Of a stretch of 64,000 nt of DNA, positions 47,376 through 59,719 are shown piece by piece. Origin of the DNA: Melampsora larici-populina 98AG31. Taxonomy: Eukaryota; Basidiomycota; Pucciniomycetes; Pucciniales; Melampsoraceae. How positions within the stretch are numbered: the first letter of the stretch is position 1; the number at the start of each line of letters is the position of its first letter. A program made the translations under genes and the position numbers. The DNA lies in NCBI RefSeq assembly GCF_000204055.1, contig NW_006768779.1, forward strand, positions 334,486-398,485. Reading direction: 5' to 3'. The notes under the pieces were generated by a model, which made no database searches, was not told where the DNA came from, and saw only the letters and a program-made list of their open reading frames with translations.

Positions 47376-49021
47376 TTTGAACAGTATCGGAAAGGAACTA
47401 TCATTTCAATATTCACCATGCCTTTTGCTTTTATCAAGCCTTCGATATTTTCTACCTCATTGTTTTCTTGATTGGCAGAATACGCATTCAGTCCTTACCT
47501 CCCCTGCATTTCTGTCTTGAGACTCCCACTGTCATTTCTTCCCATGTATAGAATGTGTATGCCCTTCAATTCAAGGACATTACTGCGAAATAAACCCGCA
47601 CAGATTCTTATTTTCAAACTATATGGATTATCTGTGATTCTTCTGAAGCAGAAGCTGTGAAAATGTGTAATGCAGTTGATCAGACTGGGTTCAATCAAGA
47701 AAATCATAATATATAGCACTATGAGATAAACCTGAGAAAAGTAAGTATCTTGATACAATGTGAGTTGTAAGGAGGAGAAAAGAGAAGTGTAAAGAAATCA
47801 ATTCTCTGTGTTCAATAAACTTGATACCGGATCATCTGAAAGATGATTTCATGAAGCAGAATGATCTATATGCGCAAATGGTATTATCATATTCATGGAC
47901 ACATTTTCCATTGCTGAGATGATCGATGGAGCTAAGAGAAAGGTTCAGCTTGGAAAGAAGGACATTTCTCTGGTAAACCTGATTAATGAAATAGGAGATA
48001 TTTTGAATCCTTTCCAGGATCTCCTGTCTCCAGTACTTAACTAGCTTTTTTGAGTCATTGGAGTTGAATTCTAGAGGGGCTTGTCAGGTAGGACTATTGT
48101 CTCGATTGGTTTACTCGAGGTAAAGCAGGATGATCAAAAGAAATCTAGTACAAACTATGTAACAGTGGAAGAACTTCAACATCATCTTTCTTTCATGTTA
48201 AAAATCTTTTCTTGTTTGAGCTGGTTGGCATTACAGTCATTCTCTGATTTTGTTTTCTCATGTTCAAGACAAAAATCTATCACTTGTTTTTGAACTTTTG
48301 ATAAATTGCGGTCTTGGGGCTTATAGTGATTTTGCTTGTAGCGTGGTGATTGGTGTACCTCCTTGTAGAGAGAGTTCAACTTGTTATTAATTCCCTGGTT
48401 CTAAGTTGAAGTACCCAGAAAGACTTGCCATTTTTTGTATTTGCATTCGAAATAAATATACATTCTTTTTCTATCTGGGTGCTGCGAGTTCATTTACACG
48501 TTTTCTTTCCTTTTCAACCTCTCGCAAAGCAACTTGATAGGGTCACACTAGCAATCGTTGTGCCGTTGCCACAGTCCAGGTCTGGTCAAATAGATCCAGA
48601 TCACGCATTAGAATGCAATTTCGGAAGCTTCCTCCGGATAAGCTCATTGCTCCCCTTGCTAATCTAAATCAAGACGAGACGCTTTTTAGAATGGGCCACC
48701 AATTGCTCTGCACTGCACGAGCTTAGCCGAGTTTTACCTCAAGCGTCAAGTCAATACGTTTATGAAAACCTGTTCGGCCGGCCTGACGAGAAAAGATGCA
48801 TGAAAGGAATTATGTATACTCAGACTACTATCGAAAGTGCGAGAAACTAGAAATCACGCGCGAGCACCCACCAAGGCTAAGCGCGTATGTCCTCTACTCA
48901 AAATTTGCTCTTATTCATAATGTTCAAGCTTACATCTTCTGTTCATCCCAGCTTCACGCTCTTTCCTTTCATCGCCATATACTTTCATCTTATATACCTT
49001 TTTTAATCATATTGAACCAGC
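47376..49021. other. Spacer between tandem paralogues
   Basis: It holds 3' flank sequence of member 2 (part of it again at about 52,170, after member 3) and upstream modules that duplicate 44,160-44,990. I see no independent gene. Confidence 0.5.
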
Positions 49022-51394
49022 ATGTTCCACCCTTCGGAGCACGATACATCAACTTCGTTGGCGCGCCAGTTGGTGCAAAATGTCCCTCGCGGTTCTAATC
49101 TGTTCCGGGCTTCACGAGAACTACTTCATGTCAGCTTCCTAACGGTACCATATTTTGCTTATCAAACGTGAGAGCCAGACTAATCTGTTGATATCTGGAG
49201 CTCTAGGCTACAAGATACCCTTCTATACACCCTTCGACTTATCAAATCCTCATAGCTTTTGCTGTGGTCCATACCTGCATCATGGGGGTATGTGGTATGG
49301 TTATCGTGGTACCAATTGCGTTCAGTAAGGTCAAGCGAGGAAAATACATGTGGATTTTCAAGAAAGTTTACGCCGGGAAAGGTAATGGCCACACATTTTT
49401 CTCTTTATTTGTCACATGAGCGGACTCGGAGGATTGATCATGTTGAATTTTTATAGGTCAAACACCACTCTATATTCCAAATAGTGCCCTTGCAGGTTCG
49501 TTGGCCTTTTTTCCCGGTCTAATCGTAATGAAAGATTGAACTCAGCGTGTGTCATACCTACCCACTAATGATCGTGAAAATTCAAATCCCGGGAGAACAG
49601 TTGCATTTACCCAACTGATTAGCAGCATGTTATGCTTGGTGTACTCTGGTCTCTATTACCTGTCATTTACGTCACCCAAGGTGGCAAATCGAGTTTATCT
49701 ATACGCTTGGTAAGTAATGTTTCATCGCCTTATGGAAATGATGATTGACTCGGGTTCATGTAGGGTGCAATTGATGTGGCTTTTCGGATTCTATGGATAT
49801 TGGATAACAGGTACTTAGAATTCTTCTTAAACTCTTTCCCCATTTTACAATCGACCAAAATGATCACATCAGGAAGCAGAATTCTCAAAGATCTGACATC
49901 GATTTGCCCTTTTGATTTTCTTTTCTTGCTTCAGGATGGTCTGGGTTATGCACTATGTAATTCTTTTGTTGATCCTTCATCATCCGCATCTCCTCGCTCA
50001 CCATGACCAAGGTGGTTGATAAAATCGATGTTTTGATTCTTCTTATATATCTGGCACAATTGGTATCATCTCTCGTCGAACGATGTGCTTGCAGCTTGTG
50101 TTCGCCAGTAACCCAAATTCCTCGACCGCTTCGAAAACTGGTAAACCGACCAAATGCAGTGAATGCATTCCACACACTAGTACCGATATTCGTCTCTGTA
50201 TGTACTTTGGCGTGGGTTGTACTCCTTGTGTTTGCTTATCACCGGGAGTCAGAAGGATATAACCACCTTGACGCTTTACTCAATGTCGCTGCGATCCAAC
50301 TGGACAATCAAGAAAGTCTCGATGTTAAAACTCTTTTTAAGGTGGCTATACAATTCATGACTTCTGATAGTCAACTTATTCGGATAGTTAGGTGGAACTC
50401 ATATTTCTGGGCAATGCTCGGTTTTCTTACGCTTTTCGTAAGTTTCTTAACTTACAATGAATCCTTCTCCTTCAGTTGCTCGCGCTGCCCTCTCCTCCTC
50501 AGCCTTGTTTTACAAACTAACACCATCCAACGCATGAAACATAGCCATTTATCTTGTCTGGTTGGTCTATGATTGGACTCCTGAGAAATAGTAGTTCCTC
50601 TGTTCGACAAATGATGCAAGCAGCTGAAGGGCTCAAAATGCCCGACTCTGAGGGATTGTTCTATACGGAAAAGATCACTAAGGAACTCAGAAGAGGTTAT
50701 GGTGAGATACATCGTCTTTTTCCTCTAGGCTCGGATTTGAGGCAATTGCAAGATTAGAACTTGGTCAAAACTGACTTGAAGACGAATGTTCTCTTGCCAC
50801 CTATAGTTTATGTTGCGTGTCATTTTTCGGCAATGTTACTATCAATGGTTTATAGCATTGTCATCTGTGTGCTACTAGGAGTCAAGGCAGACAAAGTGGT
50901 TCTTGAGTGAGCATAGCTCAAGAAACTTTTATTCGAACACAGCTGACTTCTTCTCGTTGCGATCTAAGGTCAAGATGGAGGTCATTGGGCTCTTGGTTAT
51001 ATCTTGTGTGTGGGGTGATAGTCGCAGGTGCAATGCTACTGCAAAGTGTAAGCCCAGCAGTTCCTTCTATGAGCACGAATGCGTTTGCGTTCTTGAAATA
51101 TCAGCTCTAATGAATTGGAATTTCAAAAACCTTCAGTGGAGGATCTTCACGGATTTGGATGTCATCATCACCGAAACTAGTTCAGCCCCGGGAGAAAGCG
51201 ACACAATGGCAGCCAGTCAAACTTCGTCCTCAGTACATCGACCAGATAGTATAGGTTCTTTAGATGACTTGACCCTTCAGGACTGCACGATGAAAGATCC
51301 AATGGGATCAGTTCAAGTGGTTCAAATTCAACAAGCCAGAGTAGCAGTCCGTCCGCCACGCGCTCAAGCAATAACCATCCGGACAGCTTTTTGA
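49022..51394 (+). CDS. Seven-helix membrane protein, rust expanded family (member 3)
   Basis: Begins MFHPSEHDTSTSLARQLVQN and ends AITIRTAF-stop. Exon for exon it is a close relative of the gene at 45009: RYPSIHPSTYQILIAFAVVH, FTQLISSMLCLVYSGLYYL, VQLMWLFGFYGYWITG, the segment PVTQIPRPLRKLVNRPNAV identical to that of member 2, VRWNSYFWAMLGFLTLF, FILSGWSMIGLLRNSSSS, FSAMLLSMVYSIVICVLLGV and LGSWLYLVCGVIVAGAMLL. Differences cluster in the cytosolic or luminal loop 4-5 and in the tail (PGESDTMAASQTSSSVH). All junctions I tested stay in frame, so both copies seem functional. Duplication by unequal crossing-over is likely. Confidence 0.72.
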
Positions 51395-52846
51395 TTCAGA
51401 AATTGTCGGAAAGAAAAGCTCACAACATTTTAATATTCCCTCCCCCTTTTGCTTTCATCAAACCTCCGATGATTCCTATCCCATTTTCACCGGTGAAATT
51501 TTTTTTAGACTTGCAGAATACACATTCATTAATCCCCAGCATTTTTGTCCCCTCTTCCGTATCTTGACCTGGATGTATAGATTTCTTGGAGTAGGCAATC
51601 TGAGATAGTCTACGAGATGTTATAGTCACGAGTAGATGTTATAGTCACGAGTAGATGTTATACGTCACATCTCACAGAAGAGGCTGATTTTATATTTCTA
51701 GTTTTTGTTATATTTGCATATTTCTTGTTTCAAAATTATTCTATTCCAAGTGTCATACTATTACGCTTCTTGAGCTCAACAAAATTTAATTACAAAAACC
51801 CTCTTTATTTTTCTTTCAATATCATTTTCTCTATGATCAGTTTCACATTACCTTGTTCTAACATTTTCACAATGTACGTAGTAATTGACTTCAGAGTACT
51901 TAGGTTTCATTCTTGATTTCAAGTTATCGTTTAATATATTTTTCTACACCCTCACTATAAACTAACACTCTTTATAAACTTGTATCTGGTTGTGAAACAT
52001 TTGTGATTAATATATTGCCGCAATAATTAAGGCTGCACATCTACAAGAATGTATATGGCATTCAATACATGGTCATTACGGTAGTAGTAAATCATGACAC
52101 AGCTTTTCATACTGCACGCCATATGGATTTACTGCGACCACTCTGGCAGATTGGGCGTGTGCTGCATGGAAAGGTGTAAGGCATCTGATCAGACTGGAAT
52201 GAACCTAATGTGTGAGACACAACTAAGGAAAGAAATAGATTTTTTTGACCCAATTTCACTTTCAAAGAGGAGAAAGAAGAATTCTAAATTCATCAATCCC
52301 GTTTGTTGATGTACTTCACCCAGATGATAGATGTCCTGTTGATTTGCTTTCTAAACTGTGAGTACTGAGCTAAAGTTTTCAAATGAGCTCCTTTCTACTG
52401 TTTATATGGGTTACAATAAATGTGATGATCTCCTATCATCATGAGATACTCACCAGCGGAATTTGTGTGCAATACACGAGTATCACCCAAATGTGGAATC
52501 TAAAGATCCCCTCAACTCTAGGCCTGAGCTCTGCAAAAAGTCTAACATATTATTATCTTAGCTTACATCTTGTTGGACCTGTTTCTTGAGGCAATGCGCT
52601 TTGTACACTCACAATTTAGAAAGCTTTTGATTCAAATCAAGCAAATCATGAAAGGATATACAAGCGACTGTATGTATTTGTAGGTCAAGGTTTCGGTGCT
52701 GTTCGGTGTGTTATTATCAACTGTCAATTTCTCCCTCGCATACATCTTGCCATTTAACCAAACTCCAACCCAGCCATGACTCAAATCGATTAGGCAATAA
52801 CTCGATTCTAAGAAACGGTTTTCAGTTCGATCGAAGTGTGTGATCG
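51395..52846. other. Intergenic region after the tandem pair
   Basis: No supported gene. It contains a short tandem repeat (51608-51660) and, near 52,170, a stretch similar to the 3' flank of member 2 at about 47,665. Confidence 0.45.
51608..51660. repeat. Short tandem repeat, unit about 21 bp
   Basis: The unit AGATGTTATAGTCACGAGT occurs twice in a row, with a partial third copy (AGATGTTATACGTCAC). Confidence 0.7.
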
Positions 52847-54043
52847 ATGAATGTGATGGACATCATGACCTTCAAACCCCTCTCACTGGCCTTCAAGCTT
52901 ATCTCAATTCTTTCTATGGTTCAAATCTCACAATCTGGTTCACCTTTCACTAGGCAAAGTCCACTCGAGTGGAGCGATTGTAAGTTCACCAGCGAAGATG
53001 GTGCTCGTTATGATTTCACATCTGTAAGTCGTCTTTCTCAATCACAACTTACATAATCTCGCTCAATCGATAATGACAACTGTAATGCGGCGTTCACCAT
53101 ATGTCATTTCAGTTGATCCCACAATCATCATGGCCACTCAACATCACCACTGACCGTTCAACCCCGCCAACACTTACGATCGAAACCCTGTTGATCTCAC
53201 TTTGTACAGAGCTTAAGCCTGTTGAGGAGGGCTGTCCAGCCGGCACAACAGTCTGTTTATCGATATTCAACGAATCTGGAGAGAAAGGCGGGACGGATAG
53301 ACGTTTGATCAGTCGAATTCCAATCGCAGGACCATCTCGACCAGTAGTCCAAGGAGGAGGACTTAGTAACAGAGGTGGGTACTTCGGCGTGACCCAGGGT
53401 GATTTACACAGCTAAAGCCGTACGTCTTTATGATATACTCACATTAGACCCGATCCGACTCACAATTGCTGGTGGAACTTATAATGGAGTTCAACAATCT
53501 ACAGTCTTCAACTTTGCTTGTGCTACTTCGGCTGCAGCACCTCGTCAGCCCAAGACGCAGTATGACACCTCGAAGGGGTTTTTGACCATTGATTGGCCGA
53601 CACCTCTGGCTTGCGCATCCGCATCAGGAAGCCCAGTAGGGACACCTACAGGTAGCTCAGGATGGTTCGGAAGTTTTGTAACCTTGTGAGCGATCAAACT
53701 ATCATGAACTGCGATGGATCAATTCTGGCTTTTTACTAACTACAGATACCTTTCCTACATCATTAGTATCATCTTCATCTTCATTGCTTACTTCCTCATC
53801 GGAATATGGTCAGTACAAAGATATTTTTGATCCCATCTTCCCTAGGATTCAAGGCTTTCCCGTTTCTGATATTCGACTTGACGGAATAAACCTAGGTTGA
53901 ATTATAACAAGTATGGAGGAAACGGATGGGACCTTATCCCACACCAAGACTTCTGGCGAGAATTACCTAGGATGATTTCTGAGTTGTTTCGTTCAAGAAG
54001 AGGAAATGGATCAGCTAGTCGAGCTGGTTATTCTGCTATTTGA
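52847..54043 (+). CDS. ATG27: ATG27, autophagy-related type I membrane protein
   Basis: Exons 52847-53023, 53113 to about 53378, about 53398-53685, 53746-53808 and 53896-54043 give about 313 residues. A signal peptide (LAFKLISILSMVQISQSG) is followed by a luminal mannose-6-phosphate-receptor-like domain (CKFTSEDGARYDFTSL..., RLTIAGGTYNGVQQSTVFNFAC). One membrane helix (LSYIISIIFIFIAYFLIGIW) comes next. The cytosolic end has DLIPHQDFWRELPRMI and a C-terminal YSAI tyrosine sorting signal, as in yeast Atg27. The protein cycles with Atg9 vesicles between Golgi, endosomes and vacuole. The frame changes between 53378 and 53398: only a 19-nt GT...AG piece would restore it, too short for a normal intron. 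This is either a sequence error, a frameshift or an odd splice. ATG is the first of three nearby in-frame starts. Confidence 0.85.
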
Positions 54044-54048
54044 AGAAA

Positions 54049-54070
54049 TATATATATATATATATATATT
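54049..54070. repeat. (TA)n microsatellite after ATG27
   Basis: About ten TA units begin a few bases after the ATG27 stop codon, in the 3' untranslated region. Confidence 0.8.
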
Positions 54071-55378
54071 CATAATATATTTATCATCTTTCTGCGATCG
54101 TTATTTAGGTTAACACTTCGAATTCATCTGCATGTTCTCTTTCTGCATCATTTGATCATCTGAGAAAATAGAGATAAGGTTTTTTCTTTGTATTCAGATA
54201 TTATGTGACTTATGCAGTCAATCAAACTCTTCCTACATGTAGGTCACAATTGATTGAGTCACAATTCGTTCAGTCATTCTTCACAGGACTTCATTCTACG
54301 TGCTGTGTATTGGTACAGTGAAGATTTCTGGCTTTTGATCTTGCTTCTGCCCTTGTAAACTTTGTCGCGCCCTATGTATTTCTGCTCATGTGGGATACAT
54401 CAGAGGATTTGAGACGAGGGGTCCAACAGATTACCTAGATGATCCAGTTCTATTTGGATGGACGTGAATCGTGATCTGACGTGATCTTGCGTGATTTGAA
54501 TTAATCTTTCGTCAATATGAGACGCCACAGTTGACCTGATGTCATGATGCAAGAATGTGGCGCCTTTCCATATACAAATCGGAATCAACTATGCAATTCA
54601 GATCCCATTATCCTTGGCAAGTTGGAACTAACGCTAATTAACGCTAAGCAACGGCTACTGGCACCGGGTCCCACTGGCACAGCTGGTAGTCCGCAAGCTG
54701 ACCTGTATGTCATCTCTGCCGGGGACTGCCCGCATCCTGCCTTTGCAATTTTGGTTGGTTGCGCTCATGGATGCTCTGCTTGACGTCGCATCGGGCAGTC
54801 ATAACAAAGCGTAATATAACATGTAGCTCACCTGAGCAATTCGAAAACAGCTTGCCAAACTGATTCTTTTGTCTGAGTGAGCCTATTCGTATTTCACCAA
54901 GTTTTGTTGTTTCACTCAACCCAGGAAGTGCCAAGTGGCCATTCGACACGATGGACACATACACAATCCTGCGAGGAGAAGATGAAGTTATCTGAAGAAA
55001 AAAGGAAACAAGAGATCAGATTGTAAGTCTTCAAAAGCCATGTGTAGATGATATCTAGAGATCAAGGCTAAGTTTGGACGAAGCCACTCCTCAAAAGTTT
55101 ATAAATGGCTCAACGATGTGGCTTATTCTAACTTTGACAAAATTTCTCGTATATTCTTGATGAAATCATATTGTAGATTTACAACCACGTTTAAAGCTTG
55201 CTCAAGGCTTGGCCGTCCCTCACCTGTCATTTGTCTCCATTCCGGTTATCATACGCTAGCTTCTTGTTTTTCTGTTATCCATCGACTTTCAAATCATATC
55301 CTTTAAGTAAACCAAAAAAATACTTTTTTCATTCCATTCATCACTTAATTCTTTGAAAGAAATAGAAGATGGCTGCTA
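54071..55378. other. Intergenic region
   Basis: No supported gene in 1.3 kb. A slightly GC-richer patch near 54,620-54,800 is of unknown origin. Confidence 0.45.
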
Positions 55379-57788
55379 TGGCAAAAGTTCAAGAGTTCAT
55401 TTCTAATCTTACTCCGGGTCAAAACCCTTTTCGTTTGGGGATCGATAATATTCAGGTGATCCTCAGTTTTCAAACGTTCAACCAATCATTCATAAACAAT
55501 TATTTTCAGTGAAAGCCATAGAACTGATACCAAAACCTGATAAATAGGAACGACGGTACCCTCAAGTTTCTGCTTCGACAGATAATATCCTGATTTCCTT
55601 TGCCATCATTCATGCATTTATCATTTGGGTTTGTTGTATGGTGATCATCGTACCTATTTCATGTAGTCATGTAAAAAGGAAAAAATATTTGTGGTACTTC
55701 AAGTTAGTCCATGTTGATCGAGGTAAGCTGATTTTCGAGAAATATCGGAAATGTGAAACAGTCACAAATCTAACTTGAATTGAACTCCTCAGCTCTAACT
55801 CCTTTTCGAATTCCTAATAGTGTCCTCGCAGGTCAGATGCTTAATTATCTTCTATCGTTCTCTATCAAGGTATACCTAATTGACGCGTCTTACTTTTTTC
55901 AATGATTGCATACATAAAACAATCACTGTGCAGTTGCGATTACTCAACTGATCAGTAGTATGATTAGCTTAATTTATTGTTGTCTCGATTACATTTCATT
56001 ACAAGCACCAAAAACATCTCGACGTATACCATTATATGCCTGGTAAGTCTTTTGGATCAATTGACTTTTTTTTATGTTTTGATATGTTGACAATTGGTAT
56101 TCAAGTTAATGCTCTAATCTGATTTAATCTGATCTTAGGGTTGAGTTGATGTGGCTTTTTTCTTTCTATGGATATTGGATCACAGGTACTACCACTCATT
56201 CTTTCATTTGGCCTTCAAGTTAGATCACTGAGCTGGTTTTATATGACTATTGAATTTTATCAGGATGGTCAGGCTTGTGTACTATGTAAGAAATCTTCTT
56301 TCAAGCCTTCATTTCTCTAACATTTTTACTTCCAACCTCCAAGAAAATCATGAAACTGACTTGCTTTTGATTTTGTGCGCAACACTATGTAAATATAACG
56401 TCCATTGTAACATTTTGATTCAAATTTTGGCGATTTTTTTCTCGATTTCAATCTGTGAAAAAATTGGGACAAAAGTCTATGCTCGCCACTTTCAAGAGTT
56501 CCATGGTTGCTTAGACCATTCGTCAAAAAACCTAAACTAGTGAATATATTCTGTGTCCTAGTACCAGCAATCATCACCATTGGAACTTTAGTCTGGACAG
56601 TGATTATCACGGTTGCTTACTATCAAGAAGCATGGACTTATGTTGAGCTGTTTGATAAGATGACGATAGCTAGTAATCAATGGGATTCTGGAGACGTAGC
56701 CAACATTGATTACCCAGGTATCTTTAAAAGTGCAGTAGAGCTTGTGGATGCGAATCTCAGGCTTATCGAGAAAGTCAGATGGAATTCATTTTGGTGGGCT
56801 CTCGTCAGCCTGTTTACTCTCTTTGTGAGTACGCGCCTTGATCTACCAATGCATCTCATAGTTTCTTCTACTTATCTCACTATGTTTATTTTTAGTTCTG
56901 TTCGGTTTCCGGATGGGCTCTGGTCCAACTCCTTCGATATAGTACATCTATTGTCAAGAAACTACATATGAATCGAACTCATGTTAAAGATTTAGGTTAT
57001 TCAAATTATGTATGGACAGAAGCTAGCGAGATTTCACTGGCACTCCGTAAAGGCTACAGTTGAGTAAATTCATCAAATATAAGATTATGAACAAACATCA
57101 TTGATCTCAGTATTGGTTCTTAGTTTATTTGTTATCACATGGCGTGGTGATGATAGCCTCGATGTCATATAAAACAGTGATTTGTATATTGATTGGTAGT
57201 AAGGCAGATTTAGTCATTGCTACGTACGTGAAATTAATGAAGAGAAAATTCGAAGAAACTCGTCTTTATCCCTGATGATCAATTTTTTGAACTTAATTTA
57301 GCTCCCACTGGCGCGCCCTTGGATCTTGGCTGTACCTTGTGAGTGGTGTAATTGTGGTAGGTGCACTGCTGCTTCAAAGTGTAAGTTCATGATTCTTTCC
57401 ATCTTCAAGTGGAGCTATCATTCTCTACCTGGTACTTGCTTCAATCCGCGTGTTATAAAAGTCAAGAAGATCTACTGTTGGTCCGATGATATTGAAGAAT
57501 GTATGAAACTGATCACTAGTAATTCTTTGACAGTGGCGAATCTTTACCGACCTTGATATCATCATCCCTCAAACTCAAATGGATGCACAAAAGTCTGATC
57601 ATATTGATGGGAATATCAGCTCACCCACCGTTGATAGCATTTCCATGAATAAATTCACTGCTGATAATGATGAAGTCGTAGAGCTCAAACAGCACCTTCA
57701 AATTCCAAACTCTAAATCTGCTTCTCGCCAACAACAGCCACAGGTGATGGTGATTCATCAAGTGATGGTAATCCGTAGAGCTTTTTAA
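55379..57788 (+). CDS. Seven-helix membrane protein, rust expanded family (member 4)
   Basis: Begins MAAMAKVQEFISNLTPGQNPFRLG and ends VMVIRRAF-stop. The same exon plan as members 2 and 3 is kept but the sequence is more diverged: ILISFAIIHAFIIWVCCMVIIVPI, ITQLISSMISLIYCCLDYI, VELMWLFSFYGYWITGWSGLCT, VLVPAIITIGTLVWTVIITVAY, VRWNSFWWALVSLFTLF joined to FCSVSGWALVQLLRY, VVMIASMSYKTVICILIGSKAD, LGSWLYLVSGVIVVGALLLQS, then WRIFTDLDIIIPQ and a charged tail. Its N-terminal NPFR word is shared with member 1 (ENPFRF), so it links member 1 to the tandem pair. Role unknown. Confidence 0.72.
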
Positions 57789-58874
57789 AAGACACCTTTG
57801 GATACCAAAAAAACGGAAGATAATATTCGAGCTCTTACAATATACTTTACTTCTAATACAACATCTTCATATACCTTGATCAAGATTGATTTCAAACTGA
57901 AGTCATTCATTTCTTATCTTTTTATTCTACATAGTATTTAATTGGATCATTCAGGAAATGTAAACTATAATTTGTCTCTCCTTCACATTAATCACCATAT
58001 ATAGTGTATCAATGAGCTTGAAATCAATAGATTATTTTTTCTTTTCTGACACATTTTTCTTGAGCTTTCCAAATACAATAAATCAAAACTAAATAGGTAA
58101 CAAAAACAAAGTTGTTACTCAAAACCGGCTTTTTTTGATTACATACCACGGCTTCCAGTGCGTGATTTGAATCTGGACACAAAGGAAGATCAAAACCTCT
58201 TTGTACTTTTTTTTCGACTCCTTTCAATACAAAGAATCTAGCTTGATCTACGCAGATCTTGTTCATTAACCACATATATCAATTTATGATCCTTTTTCAA
58301 AAGATAGACAGGTACATATCATATGATTTCTTTCCACTTGTGGTTTTGATAATTACACTTTCTATAATCAATCACACACTTTCCCAAACGTGGATATGGT
58401 GCTCATCCTGTGAAGTGGTGGATAAATATACCACAAGGAGGATCCATGATGATCAGTTTATTGATGAAGCAAGTGGTGTGCCCTTTCAGCCACCTCCCTT
58501 GTCATAGGTAGAGTCAGACCCAGAGCCGCTGCACTTGTACCTCTCATGCCTATTACACAGAGAACTGGCAATTGCGAACTTGGATGATTTCAATGTTTAT
58601 TGCACTAATTTTGTAATCCTTTCTCTCATCAAAAGTTTTGCATCCATTCGAATGAATGTAAATTCTTCTGAGCCATCAATACGCACTGGTCATCTCCAAA
58701 TCATCTGAGTTGAGAGGGGGTTCCAATTCCAAATTTACCGTTACATCATTTTGATAGCAGTATGGGTTTAGAGAGGTCTGATGACTCAATGAGTGCAATT
58801 CGATTTGATCGATGAACCCCAACGTCTTTTCCAACCAATCGATCAACTCATCTCATCTCATCTCATCTCATCAA
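57789..58874. other. Intergenic region
   Basis: No supported gene. The right end contains a CATCT/CTCAT repeat (about 58,850-58,870) in the leader of the next gene. Confidence 0.45.
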
Positions 58875-59719
58875 ATGTCTTCAACTTCTTCAAATCAATT
58901 CAACTACTTCCAAATCGAATTACCTTGGCCAATCAGTTATGTTCCAGGGATTTGTAGAGTGCTGGCATTAATTTATATTCTTCCTCCGATCTTGTTGTTT
59001 ACTTTTGATGTTGGTAAGTTTGCATTGATCGTTCTGATTCAAGTATCTGTGTTGAATATATCAAGTTGACTGATTAATGTGAAATTGACCTTTGGTTTTG
59101 TCTTTTCTTTCTTTTGAATAAATGTTTTTATAATAGGTAGTTATTTACTTTTTAAAATCTTCTTGAAACCATTTGGTAATTATCCAATGCATGTTTATTT
59201 CAAACAAGTTGAGTTTCTTTTTTCCCTTTTGATTCGTCGATTCACATAAACTGATGATTTTTTTCTTCTTCAAATCTTTATCCCACAAAACTCTGTTTTC
59301 TAGTCTCCAAGGGAATGGTTTGAACGTACCACAAGTTCATCAAAAGAGCCTGCATCTACCACTACTTCAAATTCAAGTTCACCTAAACTTTCTTCTAAAA
59401 ATTTAATCTCACCTAATCAAGGGATCCGTAAAAGATCATCTAAAGTTTCTAATAAATCATCATCTTCTTCCACAAAAGAAGATCGAGATCAATTACATGT
59501 TGAAGGTGTTGGATTTGAAGGTCCAATGTTAGATTTCAAAAGTCCTACTGCTTCTGATGTAAGTTTAAATGTTTCTTTCTTGGATTCAATCCCCGTTCAG
59601 TTTTCTCAAGATCTGTTAAACTTGACTTTCATGTTTTTGTTTTTCAAAAATAGTATGATGATGATGATGGTACTTCTAATGAAGATCAAGAAGATTCCTC
59701 TGAAACTACCTCAAATTAA
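58875..59719 (+). CDS. Small single-pass membrane protein with acidic tail, unrecognised
   Basis: Exons 58875-59013, 59137-59207, 59304-59558 and 59654-59719 give 176 residues in frame. After NYFQIELPWPISYVPGICRV comes one strong membrane helix (LALIYILPPILLFTFDVGSYLLF), then KIFLKPFGNYPMHVYFKQ. The rest is hydrophilic: Ser-rich (SSSPKLSSKN, KRSSKVSNKSSSSS) with an acidic end (YDDDDGTSNEDQEDSSETTSN). I believe similar short proteins exist in other basidiomycetes but know no function. An ER or inner-nuclear membrane anchor with a phosphorylatable tail would fit; that is inference. ATG was chosen as the first in frame after the leader repeat. Confidence 0.7.

Noticed and set aside
49885..50175. 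96-codon minus-strand open frame, also present as 45932-46162
   Set aside because: Both are antisense to the conserved exon PVTQIPRPLRKLV of the 7TM genes; conservation comes from the real gene.
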